Origin: CAIVAT01 sp049317265 | Lineage (GTDB): Bacteria; Bacteroidota; Bacteroidia; Bacteroidales; FEN-979 | Reading direction: 5' to 3' | NCBI GenBank assembly: GCA_049317265.1 | Contig: JBMOIP010000004.1 | Location: forward strand, 104,179 to 168,178 | DNA: 64,000 bases | Notes under the pieces: generated by a model | The model's input: only the letters and a program-made list of their open reading frames with translations | What the model was told of the DNA's origin: nothing | The model's database searches: none | In this document: positions 34,511 to 42,843 of the stretch, piece by piece | How positions within the stretch are numbered: position 1 is the first letter of the stretch | Layout of the letters: each line of letters starts with the position of its first letter | Program-made: the position numbers and the translations under genes

Positions 34511-35836
34511 ATGAAAGTTACTATTGTAGGATCCGGGTATGTCGGATTAGTCACCGGCACTTGTTTCGCAGAAGTTGGCATAGAAGTCAACTGCGTTGAC
34601 ATTGACCAGAAAAAAATTGAAAACCTAAACAACGGGATTATTCCTATTTATGAGCCGGGACTTGAAGAGATGGTTCACCGGAACATGAAAAAAGATCGCA
34701 TTCATTTTACAACAAACATCGCAGAGGCGCTCGAGAATTGCGAAGTGGTTTTCAGCGCAGTTGGAACTCCTCCTGATGAAGACGGAAGCGCCGATCTTCA
34801 GTATGTGATCAGTGTTGCAAGGGATTGTGGCAAATACATGAACGACTATTTACTGATCGTGACAAAAAGCACTGTCCCTGTTGGCACAGCCGAAAAAGTA
34901 AGGAAGGCCGTTCAGGAGGAACTGGATAAACGGGGTGTGGCCATTCCGTTCGATGTTGCTTCGAATCCGGAGTTTCTCAAAGAGGGTGCGGCTATTGACG
35001 ATTTTCTTAAACCCGACCGCATTGTAGTTGGTTGTGATTCCACCCGTGCCGAGGATTTAATGAAGGAGCTTTACCGTCCCTTCACTTTAAACGGGCATCC
35101 CATCATCTTCATGGACATCACCTCTGCCGAGATGACAAAATATGCCGCCAATTCCATGCTGGCCACCAAGATCAGTTTCATGAACGATGTTGCAAACCTA
35201 TGCGAAATTGTAGGCGCCGACATCAACATGGTACGTAAAGGAATCGGTTCCGACAGCCGCATCGGGAACAAATTCATCTATCCGGGCGTTGGCTATGGAG
35301 GGTCGTGTTTCCCAAAAGATGTAAAGGCACTTATCCATACCGCCGAAGATTTCAAATACAGTCTCCGTGTACTGAAAGCTGTTGAGGCTGTAAATGACGA
35401 TCAGAAATCGGTTCTTTTCAATAAAATGATGAAGCATTATGGCGGGAACCTGGCAGGAAAAACCGTTGCCATGTGGGGTTTGTCATTTAAACCCCAAACC
35501 GACGATATGCGTGAAGCTCCGTCATTGGTCATCATTAAAAAACTGCTTGATGCCGGTGTTAAGGTAAAGGCATATGATCCGGTTGCCATGCATGAAACCC
35601 AACGAATACTGGGTAACAAGATCTACTATGCTCCTGATCAATATGACGCACTGATCGATGCTGACTGCCTGATGCTGGTCACCGAATGGCCGGAATTTAA
35701 ATTCCCGAACTTCAACATTATTAAAAAACTGTTGAAAAACATGGTGGTATTTGACGGAAGGAATATATATGAAATCGCTGAAATGAAGCGGAAAGGATTT
35801 GATTATTACTGTATTGGGGTAGACACAACCAAATAG
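34511..35836 (+). CDS. ugd: UDP-glucose 6-dehydrogenase
   Basis: 441 residues. N-terminal NAD-binding Rossmann fold with GSGYVGLVTG (7-16) and the acidic end VDIDQKKI; conserved TKSTVPVGTAEK and NPEFLKEGAAI; the catalytic Cys in GVGYGGSCFPKDVKAL; C-terminal UDP-binding domain with GLSFKPQTDDMREAPS. Oxidises UDP-glucose twice to UDP-glucuronate in the cytoplasm. The next gene decarboxylates that product to UDP-xylose, and two more sugar genes follow, so this is an exopolysaccharide or LPS precursor block. An inverted-repeat element separates it from the next gene. Confidence 0.96.
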   Translation: MKVTIVGSGYVGLVTGTCFAEVGIEVNCVDIDQKKIENLNNGIIPIYEPGLEEMVHRNMKKDRIHFTTNIAEALENCEVVFSAVGTPPDEDGSADLQYVISVARDCGKYMNDYLLIVTKSTVPVGTAEKVRKAVQEELDKRGVAIPFDVASNPEFLKEGAAIDDFLKPDRIVVGCDSTRAEDLMKELYRPFTLNGHPIIFMDITSAEMTKYAANSMLATKISFMNDVANLCEIVGADINMVRKGIGSDSRIGNKFIYPGVGYGGSCFPKDVKALIHTAEDFKYSLRVLKAVEAVNDDQKSVLFNKMMKHYGGNLAGKTVAMWGLSFKPQTDDMREAPSLVIIKKLLDAGVKVKAYDPVAMHETQRILGNKIYYAPDQYDALIDADCLMLVTEWPEFKFPNFNIIKKLLKNMVVFDGRNIYEIAEMKRKGFDYYCIGVDTTK

Positions 35837-35859
35837 TTTCTGTTACAATTGTCTGTTTC

Positions 35860-35931
35860 ACCGCAAAGACACAAAGAGGCATAGGAAGATCTTATTGAAT
35901 TCCTGCATTGCCGGATTTGTGTCTTTGCGGT
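35860..35931. repeat. Inverted-repeat element with perfect 16-bp ends
   Basis: ACCGCAAAGACACAAA (35860-35875) is repeated in exact inverse at 35916-35931, with a 40-base centre. It fills most of the 114-base ugd-uxs spacer. Elements carrying a CGCAAAGACnCAAAG core are known to me as dispersed short palindromes in many environmental bacterial genomes. In RNA the arms would give a strong hairpin between the two genes. Confidence 0.9.
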
Positions 35932-35950
35932 AACTTTTAAATCGAAAACA

Positions 35951-36889
35951 ATGATAAAGAAGAAAATTTTAGTCACCGGCGGCGCTGGTTTCCTTGGATC
36001 TCACCTTTGTGAAAGGCTGTTGCGCGAAGGAAATGAAGTAGTATGTCTCGACAACTACTTTACCGGGCAGAAACAAAATGTTGTGCATCTGCTCAGCAAT
36101 CCTTTTTTCGAACTCATCCGGCATGATGTTACGATGCCATTCTTTATCGAAGTTGATGAGATATACAACCTGGCGTGCCCTGCTTCACCGATCCACTACC
36201 AGTACAATGCCATCAAAACAGTGAAGACATCGGTGATGGGTGCCATCAACATGCTCGGGCTAGCCAAAAGGATCAAGGCTCGTATTCTGCAGGCATCTAC
36301 CAGCGAGGTCTATGGAGATCCGGAGGTGCATCCGCAGGTTGAATCCTATTGGGGTCATGTAAACCCTATCGGAATCAGGTCATGTTATGATGAAGGAAAA
36401 CGGATTGCGGAAACGCTCTTCGTCAACTATCACCAGCAGAACAACGTAAGGATCAAGATCATGCGGATTTTCAACACCTACGGACCCCGGATGCATCCCA
36501 ACGACGGGCGTGTTGTGTCCAATTTCATCGTGCAGGCCCTGAAAGGAGAAAATATTACCATGTACGGCGATGGATTGCAATCGAGGAGTTTCTGTTATGT
36601 CGACGATCTCCTTGAAGGCATGATCCGGCTGATGAACTCAAGGGAAGAGTTTACCGGTCCGGTCAATATCGGAAATCCCAATGAATTCACCATGCTGGAA
36701 CTCGCCGAAAAGGTCATCAAGCTGACTGGTTCCAGTTCCAGGATCATCCATATGCCACTGCCTGCAGATGATCCGACACAACGGCAACCTGATATTACCC
36801 TGGCTAAAAAAGAACTGGGATGGGAGCCTAAAGTCATGCTCGATGAAGGCCTGGTAAAAACCATTGATTACTTTAAGTCCGTCATCTAA
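35951..36889 (+). CDS. uxs: UDP-glucuronate decarboxylase (UDP-xylose synthase)
   Basis: 312-residue extended SDR. NAD motif GGAGFLGSHLC (10-20), the signature EIYNLACPASPIHYQYN, catalytic ASTSEVYGDPEVHPQ, active-site Tyr-Lys in CYDEGKRIAE, and RIFNTYGPRMHPNDGRVVSN. These are the hallmarks of soluble UXS enzymes that convert UDP-glucuronate to UDP-xylose. Its substrate is made by the preceding ugd. It is separated from ugd by the inverted-repeat element and followed after 16 bases by rfbD. Confidence 0.95.
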   Translation: MIKKKILVTGGAGFLGSHLCERLLREGNEVVCLDNYFTGQKQNVVHLLSNPFFELIRHDVTMPFFIEVDEIYNLACPASPIHYQYNAIKTVKTSVMGAINMLGLAKRIKARILQASTSEVYGDPEVHPQVESYWGHVNPIGIRSCYDEGKRIAETLFVNYHQQNNVRIKIMRIFNTYGPRMHPNDGRVVSNFIVQALKGENITMYGDGLQSRSFCYVDDLLEGMIRLMNSREEFTGPVNIGNPNEFTMLELAEKVIKLTGSSSRIIHMPLPADDPTQRQPDITLAKKELGWEPKVMLDEGLVKTIDYFKSVI

Positions 36890-36905
36890 AAACCTTATTC
36901 CCCTT

Positions 36906-37772
36906 ATGAAGATTCTTGTTACCGGTTCCAACGGCCAGTTGGGCAATGAATTAAGGACACTCGCTGCTGATCATCCCGATGATCACTTTATTTTTACCGA
37001 TGTTGCCGAACTGGATATCACCAGCGAAGAAGCAATTGAAGCATTGGTGCTGAAGGATCGTCCTGAGGCAATAATCAATTGTGCAGCTTATACCGCAGTA
37101 GATAAGGCGGAACAGGAAGACAACCTTGCATTTCTGATCAATGCGACAGCAGTAGGAAACCTGGCGAGGGTTGCTTCCAGATTCAATGCTTTGCTGATTC
37201 ACATCTCCACCGACTATGTTTTTGATGGAAAGGGCTACAAACCCTATATTGAAGACGACCCAACCAACCCTGTCTCCCTTTATGCCAAAAGTAAGCATGC
37301 CGGTGAACAACAGGTACAATCGTACGCCACCAGGGCGATCATTATCCGTACATCCTGGCTCTATTCGGAATTTGGCCACAATTTTGTCAAGACCATCCTG
37401 AAATATGGCAAGGAGCGCGGCCAGCTCAATGTGGTTTTCGACCAGACGGGTACGCCAACCTACGCACGTGACCTTGCAAAAGCAATCCTGCTTATCCTTG
37501 CCTCGAAACAGGCTGTTTCCGGGGTCGAAGTTTTGCATTATTCGAATGAAGGCGTTGCAAGCTGGTACGATTTTGCAAAAACGATCGTTGAAATCAGTGG
37601 CATCAGCTGCAAGATAAGCCCCATAGAAACAAAAGATTACCCTTTGCCTGCAGTCAGGCCGTTTTACAGTGTTTTTAACAAATCTAAGATCAAACAACGC
37701 TACAGCCTCGAAATCCCATATTGGAAGGATGGACTGAAAGAGTGTATGGAGAGGATGGGCATAAACAAATAA
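36906..37772 (+). CDS. rfbD: dTDP-4-dehydrorhamnose reductase
   Basis: 288-residue SDR. N-terminal MKILVTGSNGQLGNEL, YTAVDKAEQ, HISTDYVFDGKGYKPY, Tyr-Lys in SLYAKSKHAGE, and RTSWLYSEFGHNFVKTIL are those of RfbD, the last step of dTDP-L-rhamnose synthesis. An upstream in-frame ATG at 36864 would overlap uxs and add 14 residues unlike the family, so 36906 is taken. The other dTDP-rhamnose genes (rfbA, B, C) are not nearby, which is odd for an rfbD; they may be elsewhere in the genome. Confidence 0.93.
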   Translation: MKILVTGSNGQLGNELRTLAADHPDDHFIFTDVAELDITSEEAIEALVLKDRPEAIINCAAYTAVDKAEQEDNLAFLINATAVGNLARVASRFNALLIHISTDYVFDGKGYKPYIEDDPTNPVSLYAKSKHAGEQQVQSYATRAIIIRTSWLYSEFGHNFVKTILKYGKERGQLNVVFDQTGTPTYARDLAKAILLILASKQAVSGVEVLHYSNEGVASWYDFAKTIVEISGISCKISPIETKDYPLPAVRPFYSVFNKSKIKQRYSLEIPYWKDGLKECMERMGINK

Positions 37773-37773
37773 A

Positions 37774-37822
37774 GAATATTGAATATTGATTAACGAATTT
37801 TGAATAACGAATATGGAAAATT
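37774..37822. repeat. Degenerate heptamer (GAATATT) array running into the pgm start codon
   Basis: Seven units in register: GAATATT, GAATATT, GATTAAC, GAATTTT, GAATAAC, GAATATG, GAAAATT. The array fills the whole rfbD-pgm spacer, and the ATG of pgm is the end of the sixth unit. Confidence 0.7.
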
Positions 37823-39543
37823 CAGTTTTAGAGCGCGCAAAAATTTGGCTTACCGGCAGTTTTGACAATGATACAAAGGCTGCTGTTCAGAAACTTATCG
37901 AATCAAACCAGGTAGAACTTACCGATTCCTTTTACCGTGATCTTGAATTTGGAACTGGAGGGCTCAGGGGTATCATGGGTGTTGGTACAAACCGGATGAA
38001 CAAATATACGGTCGGTATGGCGACCCAGGGGCTTGCCAATTACCTGAAGATGATGTTTCCCGCCCTTGATCCTATAAAAATGGCCATCTCCCATGACAGC
38101 AGGAACAACAGTAAGTTTTTTGCTCAAATTGTAGCAGAGGTCCTTTCAGCTAACGGATTCAAAGTATACCTGTTCGACGACCTCCGTCCCACTCCGGAAC
38201 TCTCATTTGCCATCAGGAAACTGGGCTGCCAGAGCGGTGTAATGGTGACTGCCTCCCATAACCCTAAGGAGTATAACGGTTACAAGGCATATTGGGACGA
38301 TGGCGCGCAAATGATAGCACCTCACGATGAAAACGTGATCAGGGAGGTTCAGAAAATCACCTCCATTGATGATGTAAAATGGACCGGTGTGCAGGAGAAC
38401 ATCATCAGTATCGGGAAAGAGATCGACGAAGCTTACTTAGACCTGGTGATGGGTCTCTCCTTATCTCCCGATTCAATTAAGCGCCAGAAAAACCTTAAAA
38501 TTGTATATACTCCATTGCATGGGTGTGGAAGAAAACTGGTGCCGGAGATACTATCACGATTCGGATTTGAAAACATCTCGATGGTGAAGGAACAGGCCAT
38601 TGCTGACGGCAACTTCCCAACAGTACACTCGCCAAACCCTGAAGAGCATGATGCCCTCGACATGGCCATTAACCTGGCTGAAGAGCTCCATGCCGACCTG
38701 GTGATGGCAACCGATCCCGATGCCGATCGTGTTGGAATTGCCGTCCGGAATCATCAGGGTAAAATGGTACTTCTCAACGGAAACCAAACTGCAGCGATAC
38801 TGTTTTATTATATTTTGAACCGCTGGAAAGAACTTGGTAAACTGAACGGAAATGAATATATCGTGTCGACCATCGTTACCACCAAACTGTTATCCAAAAT
38901 TGCAGAATCATTTGGTATTGAATATTTTGAATGCCTGACCGGGTTTAAATTCATTGCCGATGTCATCCGGCAGCATGAAGGAAAGAAGCAGTATATCGTG
39001 GGCGGTGAAGAGAGTTATGGGTACCTTATCGGTGATTTTGTCCGTGACAAGGATGCCATCAGCGCCTGTGCATTGATTGCTGAAACTGCTGCCTGGATGG
39101 CCGATTCCGCGAAATCACTCTTTGACCTGCTGATTGAAATTTATCAGAAATACGGATTTTACAAGGAGGGCCTGATATCGGTAACCCGAAAAGGTAAAAC
39201 CGGGGCAGAGGAGATTCAACAGATGATGGTTGAATACAGGAATACTCCTCCAATATCCATCAACGGTTCTAACGTAATAAGGATCAAGGATTACCTGCTG
39301 CTCACCGAAAAAGAGGTTGCAACAGGATTGAAAAAACCGATTGATTTACCAAAATCGAATGTTCTCCAGTTTATCCTCGAAGATGGCAGCATCATCAGTG
39401 TTCGCCCCTCAGGGACAGAACCGAAAATTAAATTCTATTTTGGGGTACGCGAGCAACTTACAAGCAAGTCCGAATTCGGGATCACCGAACAGCGTCTTGA
39501 TGAGAAAATTGCCGGTATCATTGCCTCCATGAAGCTTAAATAA
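37813..39543 (+). CDS. Phosphohexomutase (phosphoglucomutase/phosphomannomutase family)
   Basis: 576 residues, the long PGM2-like form usual in Bacteroidota. The phosphoserine loop is TASHNPKEYNGYK, the metal loop is DPDADRVGIA, the sugar-specificity loop is GGEESYGYL, and the phosphate-binding loop near the end is VRPSGTEPKIKFYF. It interconverts hexose 1- and 6-phosphates and so feeds UDP-glucose to ugd. The start codon is embedded in a heptamer array. Followed after 9 bases by a DUF5063 gene. Confidence 0.93.
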   Translation: MENSVLERAKIWLTGSFDNDTKAAVQKLIESNQVELTDSFYRDLEFGTGGLRGIMGVGTNRMNKYTVGMATQGLANYLKMMFPALDPIKMAISHDSRNNSKFFAQIVAEVLSANGFKVYLFDDLRPTPELSFAIRKLGCQSGVMVTASHNPKEYNGYKAYWDDGAQMIAPHDENVIREVQKITSIDDVKWTGVQENIISIGKEIDEAYLDLVMGLSLSPDSIKRQKNLKIVYTPLHGCGRKLVPEILSRFGFENISMVKEQAIADGNFPTVHSPNPEEHDALDMAINLAEELHADLVMATDPDADRVGIAVRNHQGKMVLLNGNQTAAILFYYILNRWKELGKLNGNEYIVSTIVTTKLLSKIAESFGIEYFECLTGFKFIADVIRQHEGKKQYIVGGEESYGYLIGDFVRDKDAISACALIAETAAWMADSAKSLFDLLIEIYQKYGFYKEGLISVTRKGKTGAEEIQQMMVEYRNTPPISINGSNVIRIKDYLLLTEKEVATGLKKPIDLPKSNVLQFILEDGSIISVRPSGTEPKIKFYFGVREQLTSKSEFGITEQRLDEKIAGIIASMKLK

Positions 39544-39552
39544 CCGTAACGA

Positions 39553-40098
39553 ATGAAGGAAACACCTGCCATAACCGGAGATGATCCCGTATACTCCCGG
39601 AAGGTACTTGAGATGATCACTGTGGCGAATGAATACTGCCTTTTTCTTGAAAAAGCGGAAAATTATTCGGCCGAAGAGCTGCTGAATTTTTTGCAAAAAA
39701 TCTCGCCGCTCATTTACCTGAAGAGCGCTTTGCTCCCCGACATTGAAGTAGAAGATGAGGATGCCGTTGAACATTATGTGAGCGAGGAGCAATGGGAATT
39801 CCTGTTTAACGTCCTATACAATAAATTCGGAGAACGTGATCAGTTCTATTTCATTGATCATCATGAAAAAAGCCATAACGACCCTGTGAAGGGCAGCCTG
39901 GCTGAATCATTTACTGACATCTACCAGGACCTGAAAGATTTCCTGCTGTTGTACCAGAAACCGCTGAAATCCTTTAAGGAAAATGCGGTAAGGGAGTGCC
40001 GGAGGCTGTTTGAAACAAGGTACGGCTACAAACTGATGAATGCCCAATCAGCGATTCATGTCATACAATACCCTGATGAGGAGAGTATTCTTTTTTAA
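39553..40098 (+). CDS. DUF5063 domain protein
   Basis: 181 residues, soluble, mostly helical, acidic, without Cys pairs or a signal peptide. Text such as FLEKAENYSAEELLNFLQKISPLIYLKSALLP and DIYQDLKDFLLLYQ is characteristic of the DUF5063 family found widely in Bacteroidota. Its function is not known. It lies 9 bases after the phosphohexomutase gene and is probably cotranscribed; it converges with the TPR lipoprotein at 40110. Confidence 0.8.
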   Translation: MKETPAITGDDPVYSRKVLEMITVANEYCLFLEKAENYSAEELLNFLQKISPLIYLKSALLPDIEVEDEDAVEHYVSEEQWEFLFNVLYNKFGERDQFYFIDHHEKSHNDPVKGSLAESFTDIYQDLKDFLLLYQKPLKSFKENAVRECRRLFETRYGYKLMNAQSAIHVIQYPDEESILF

Positions 40099-40109
40099 CC
40101 AGGCGTAAA

Positions 40110-41135
40110 TTACTTTTTTGTCCTGATTTTATCAAGCCGGTTAAGCCCTTCGATGGCATTTTCATAATTCACCTTGATCTTCAGTGATTTCTGATAATCC
40201 TCCGCCGCATTTTTATAATCACCGGCAAGTTCATAGGCATAGCCGCGATTGAAATACGCCTCAAAATATTCCGGATCTTTTTTGATCGACTCACTGAAGA
40301 AGCTGGCGGCCTTTTTAAAATCTTTCAGGTAGACAAGGTAAATGTATCCGGTATTATAAGATGCTTCCCGAAATGAAGTGTCGATTTGAGCCATGCGCTG
40401 ATAGGTAGCGATCGCCTGGTCATATTTTCCGGTTTCCTGGTAAAAAAGTCCGAGCATATACAATGCCTCCCTGCTTGAAGGCCGGAGGTTCAACGCGTTT
40501 TTCAGGTAAAGTTCGGCGAGTGGATTTTTCTTCATTGCATAGAGTTCCCCAAGCTGCACATAGGCTTCATAATAATCCTGGTTTTTATCAACCGCCTGTT
40601 TAAGGTCATCAACGGCATGCACTGTATCTCCCTGTTCCAGCAATCCAATGGCCCTGGTAAAGTAACCTGCTGCATTTGAGTTGTCAATTGCCAGTAGTTG
40701 TTTAACAGTGAGGTAACAATTTTTATAATCCTTGATGATCAGGTAAAGTTTTGCCAGTTTGAGCGTCGCGTCAACATCCTTAGGGTTCTTGCTGATAGCT
40801 TTATTCAGCGCATCCTTGCTCTCGTCAGGTTTTCCCATCAGCAGGTAAATGTCGGAGAGGGTAATATAGGATGCAGATCGGGAGTCATCGAGTGTAAGCG
40901 CCCTTCTGACATCTTTCAGGGCCTTATCGAAATCGCGATCCATCAGGTAGAATTTGGCCCTCTTGTTATAAAGATCAGGATTGGAGGCATCAGCTTCAAT
41001 TTGCTGGTTAAGGGTTTCAAGTTTCAGATGGGTGGTATCGTTGCTGAGTTTCTGCCTGGCAGCACTATCACTACCATTATGGCATGATGATAAGGCAACC
41101 AGGCAGATCAACAGACAACTGATCAGGTTTTTCAT
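40110..41135 (-). CDS. TPR lipoprotein
   Basis: 341 residues. The signal LISCLLICLVALSSC has a lipobox with the Cys at about residue 19, so the protein is probably tethered to a membrane on the periplasmic side. The rest is about eight tetratricopeptide repeats (for example AEASNPDLYNKRAKFYLMDRDFDKALKDVRRAL-like units, ending YFNRGYAYELAGDYKNAAEDYQKSL). TPRs make scaffolds for protein partners. It starts four bases after recA and probably shares its transcript, although a functional link is not evident. Confidence 0.88.
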   Translation of the reverse strand: MKNLISCLLICLVALSSCHNGSDSAARQKLSNDTTHLKLETLNQQIEADASNPDLYNKRAKFYLMDRDFDKALKDVRRALTLDDSRSASYITLSDIYLLMGKPDESKDALNKAISKNPKDVDATLKLAKLYLIIKDYKNCYLTVKQLLAIDNSNAAGYFTRAIGLLEQGDTVHAVDDLKQAVDKNQDYYEAYVQLGELYAMKKNPLAELYLKNALNLRPSSREALYMLGLFYQETGKYDQAIATYQRMAQIDTSFREASYNTGYIYLVYLKDFKKAASFFSESIKKDPEYFEAYFNRGYAYELAGDYKNAAEDYQKSLKIKVNYENAIEGLNRLDKIRTKK

Positions 41136-41139
41136 TCTG

Positions 41140-42144
41140 TCAGGCGTTGTGGCTTAAAACTTCCCTGATTTTTCCTTCAAGTTCATCTGCGAGTTCAGGA
41201 TTATCCTGCAGAATCTTTTTAACGGCATCCCGGCCCTGTCCAAGTTTTGTATCCCCATAACTGAACCACGAACCACTTTTCTTGATCACATTGAGTTCGG
41301 TTGCCAGGTCGATGATTTCAAAAGCCCTGGAGATTCCCTCCCCGAAAATGATATCGAATTCAGCTTTGCGGAATGGCGGTGCTACTTTATTCTTTACAAC
41401 CTTGACCTTCACATGGTTACCAACCACTTCATCACCTTCCTTCAACTGCGTCTGTCGCCTGATATCGAGGCGGACGGAAGCATAAAATTTCAAGGCATTG
41501 CCCCCGGTGGTTGTTTCAGGATTGCCAAACATGACCCCGATTTTCTCCCTGAGCTGGTTGATGAAGATGCAGCAGGTGGCCGTCTTGCTAATAGTGGAAG
41601 TGAGTTTCCTGAGCGCCTGTGACATGAGGCGTGCCTGAAGGCCCATTTTTGAATCGCCCATCTCCCCTTCTATTTCGCTCTTTGGCGTCAGGGCAGCTAC
41701 AGAGTCGATCACGATGATGTCGATGGCCCCGGAACGGATGAGGTTTTCGGTTATTTCAAGCGCCTGTTCACCATTATCCGGTTGAGAAACCAGGAGATTC
41801 TCAACGTCAACACCCAGTTTCTGAGCATAAAACCGGTCAAAGGCATGTTCCGCATCAATAAAGGCAGCGATGCCTCCGGCTTTTTGTGATTCAGCTATTG
41901 CATGCAAGGCGAGCGTAGTTTTTCCTGATGACTCAGGGCCATAAATCTCGATGACACGACCTTTTGGCAAGCCTCCGATCCCCAACGCTGCATCAAGGCC
42001 GATCGAGCCGGTTGAGATGAATTCCACCGCCTCTATGGCATTGTCGCCAAGCCGCATGATGGTTCCTTTCCCATAGGTCTTCTCGAGTTTATCCAGGGTA
42101 AGCTGCAGCGCCTTTACCTTCTCCTTATTCACTTCATTTGCCAT
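41140..42144 (-). CDS. recA: Recombinase RecA
   Basis: 334 residues. Walker A GPESSGKT (69-76), Walker B IIVIDSVAALTPKSE, L1/L2 loop region with FINQLREKIGVMFGNPETTTGGNALKFYASVR, and C-terminal acidic tail. It forms filaments on single-stranded DNA, drives homologous recombination and would act as co-protease for the LexA-like repressor at 28038. The gene has an unusually good Shine-Dalgarno sequence. The 30-bp box seen at dnaE and dinB is not present upstream. Cotranscribed with the TPR lipoprotein gene downstream. Confidence 0.98.
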   Translation of the reverse strand: MANEVNKEKVKALQLTLDKLEKTYGKGTIMRLGDNAIEAVEFISTGSIGLDAALGIGGLPKGRVIEIYGPESSGKTTLALHAIAESQKAGGIAAFIDAEHAFDRFYAQKLGVDVENLLVSQPDNGEQALEITENLIRSGAIDIIVIDSVAALTPKSEIEGEMGDSKMGLQARLMSQALRKLTSTISKTATCCIFINQLREKIGVMFGNPETTTGGNALKFYASVRLDIRRQTQLKEGDEVVGNHVKVKVVKNKVAPPFRKAEFDIIFGEGISRAFEIIDLATELNVIKKSGSWFSYGDTKLGQGRDAVKKILQDNPELADELEGKIREVLSHNA

Positions 42145-42152
42145 TGTTTAAT

Positions 42153-42158
42153 CCTCCT
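42153..42158 (-). promoter_or_regulatory. Canonical Shine-Dalgarno AGGAGG of recA
   Basis: Reverse-strand AAAGGAGG, with AGGAGG ending 8 bases before the ATG. Such sequences are uncommon in Bacteroidota and I saw no equally good one at the other genes here. Confidence 0.8.
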
Positions 42159-42246
42159 TTTTTTCAGGATGGCCGATACCCAAACAGGTATCAGTGCCGA
42201 CTCCCGCTGGAAACGCACCTCCTATTTAATGATGCACCTCCTGTGG

Positions 42247-42266
42247 AGACGCACCGGGGTGCGTCT
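42247..42266. repeat. 20-bp perfect palindrome AGACGCACC-gg-GGTGCGTCT
   Basis: Nine-base perfect arms around two bases, in the 132-base spacer between recA and bcp, on the transcribed side downstream of bcp. Palindromes with a GACGCACC arm are known to me as dispersed elements in environmental genomes. It may act as the bcp 3' hairpin. A second small hairpin, GATACC-caaaca-GGTATC (42175-42192), lies nearer recA. Confidence 0.85.
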
Positions 42267-42276
42267 GTACTTATTG

Positions 42277-42741
42277 TTAGCTACCCATCGCCTTCAGGAT
42301 CTGGGCAGTATGGTTCTTTGTTTCCACTTTCGTAAAAATATGAGCTATCTTCCCGGCTTCATCAACGATGAAGGTCATACGGTTAATCCCTTCATACTCC
42401 TTTCCGTAAAGTTTCTTCTTCCCCCAGACCCCATAATCCATGATGACTTTTTTTGCTTTATCGGGAATTAGGGCAAAAGGTAATACATATTTTTCAGAAA
42501 AATTTTTATGCGACTTTTCATCATCGGCGCTTACCCCGATAATTTCATACCCTTTATCAATGAGAACCTGATAGTTATCACGCAAATCACATGCCTCTGC
42601 CGTACATCCGGGGGTGTTGTCTTTCGGATAAAAATAGATGATCACTTTTCTGCCTTTGAATGAACCCAGCGAAACCGGGTTGCCGTTCTGATCAGCAGAC
42701 TCAATGGCAGGCGCAAGGTCACCAACAGCTAACTTTGTCAT
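42277..42741 (-). CDS. bcp: Thioredoxin-dependent thiol peroxidase (Bcp/PrxQ)
   Basis: 154 residues. The peroxidatic Cys is in DNTPGCTAEACDLRD, with a second Cys five residues later (GCTAEAC), the PrxQ arrangement for an intramolecular disulfide. YFYPKDNTPG and VWGKKKLYGKEYEG are typical. It reduces H2O2 and organic peroxides with electrons from thioredoxin in the cytoplasm. Own promoter at 42785-42792; monocistronic. Confidence 0.95.
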   Translation of the reverse strand: MTKLAVGDLAPAIESADQNGNPVSLGSFKGRKVIIYFYPKDNTPGCTAEACDLRDNYQVLIDKGYEIIGVSADDEKSHKNFSEKYVLPFALIPDKAKKVIMDYGVWGKKKLYGKEYEGINRMTFIVDEAGKIAHIFTKVETKNHTAQILKAMGS

Positions 42742-42784
42742 AATCTGCTATATATATAATTATTTTTAATACTTTAAGAACATT

Positions 42785-42792
42785 CAAAATTA
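42785..42792 (-). promoter_or_regulatory. -7 promoter element TAATTTTG of bcp
   Basis: Reverse-strand TAATTTTG, 43 bases upstream of the bcp ATG. Confidence 0.55.
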
Positions 42793-42843
42793 GGAATTAT
42801 GAGCAGTGCAACTGCCTGGCACCCGGTTGAGTTATCAACAACT

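Noticed and set aside
36864..36905. Start of rfbD overlapping uxs
   Set aside because: The extra residues precede the conserved MKILVTGSNGQLGN start of the family.
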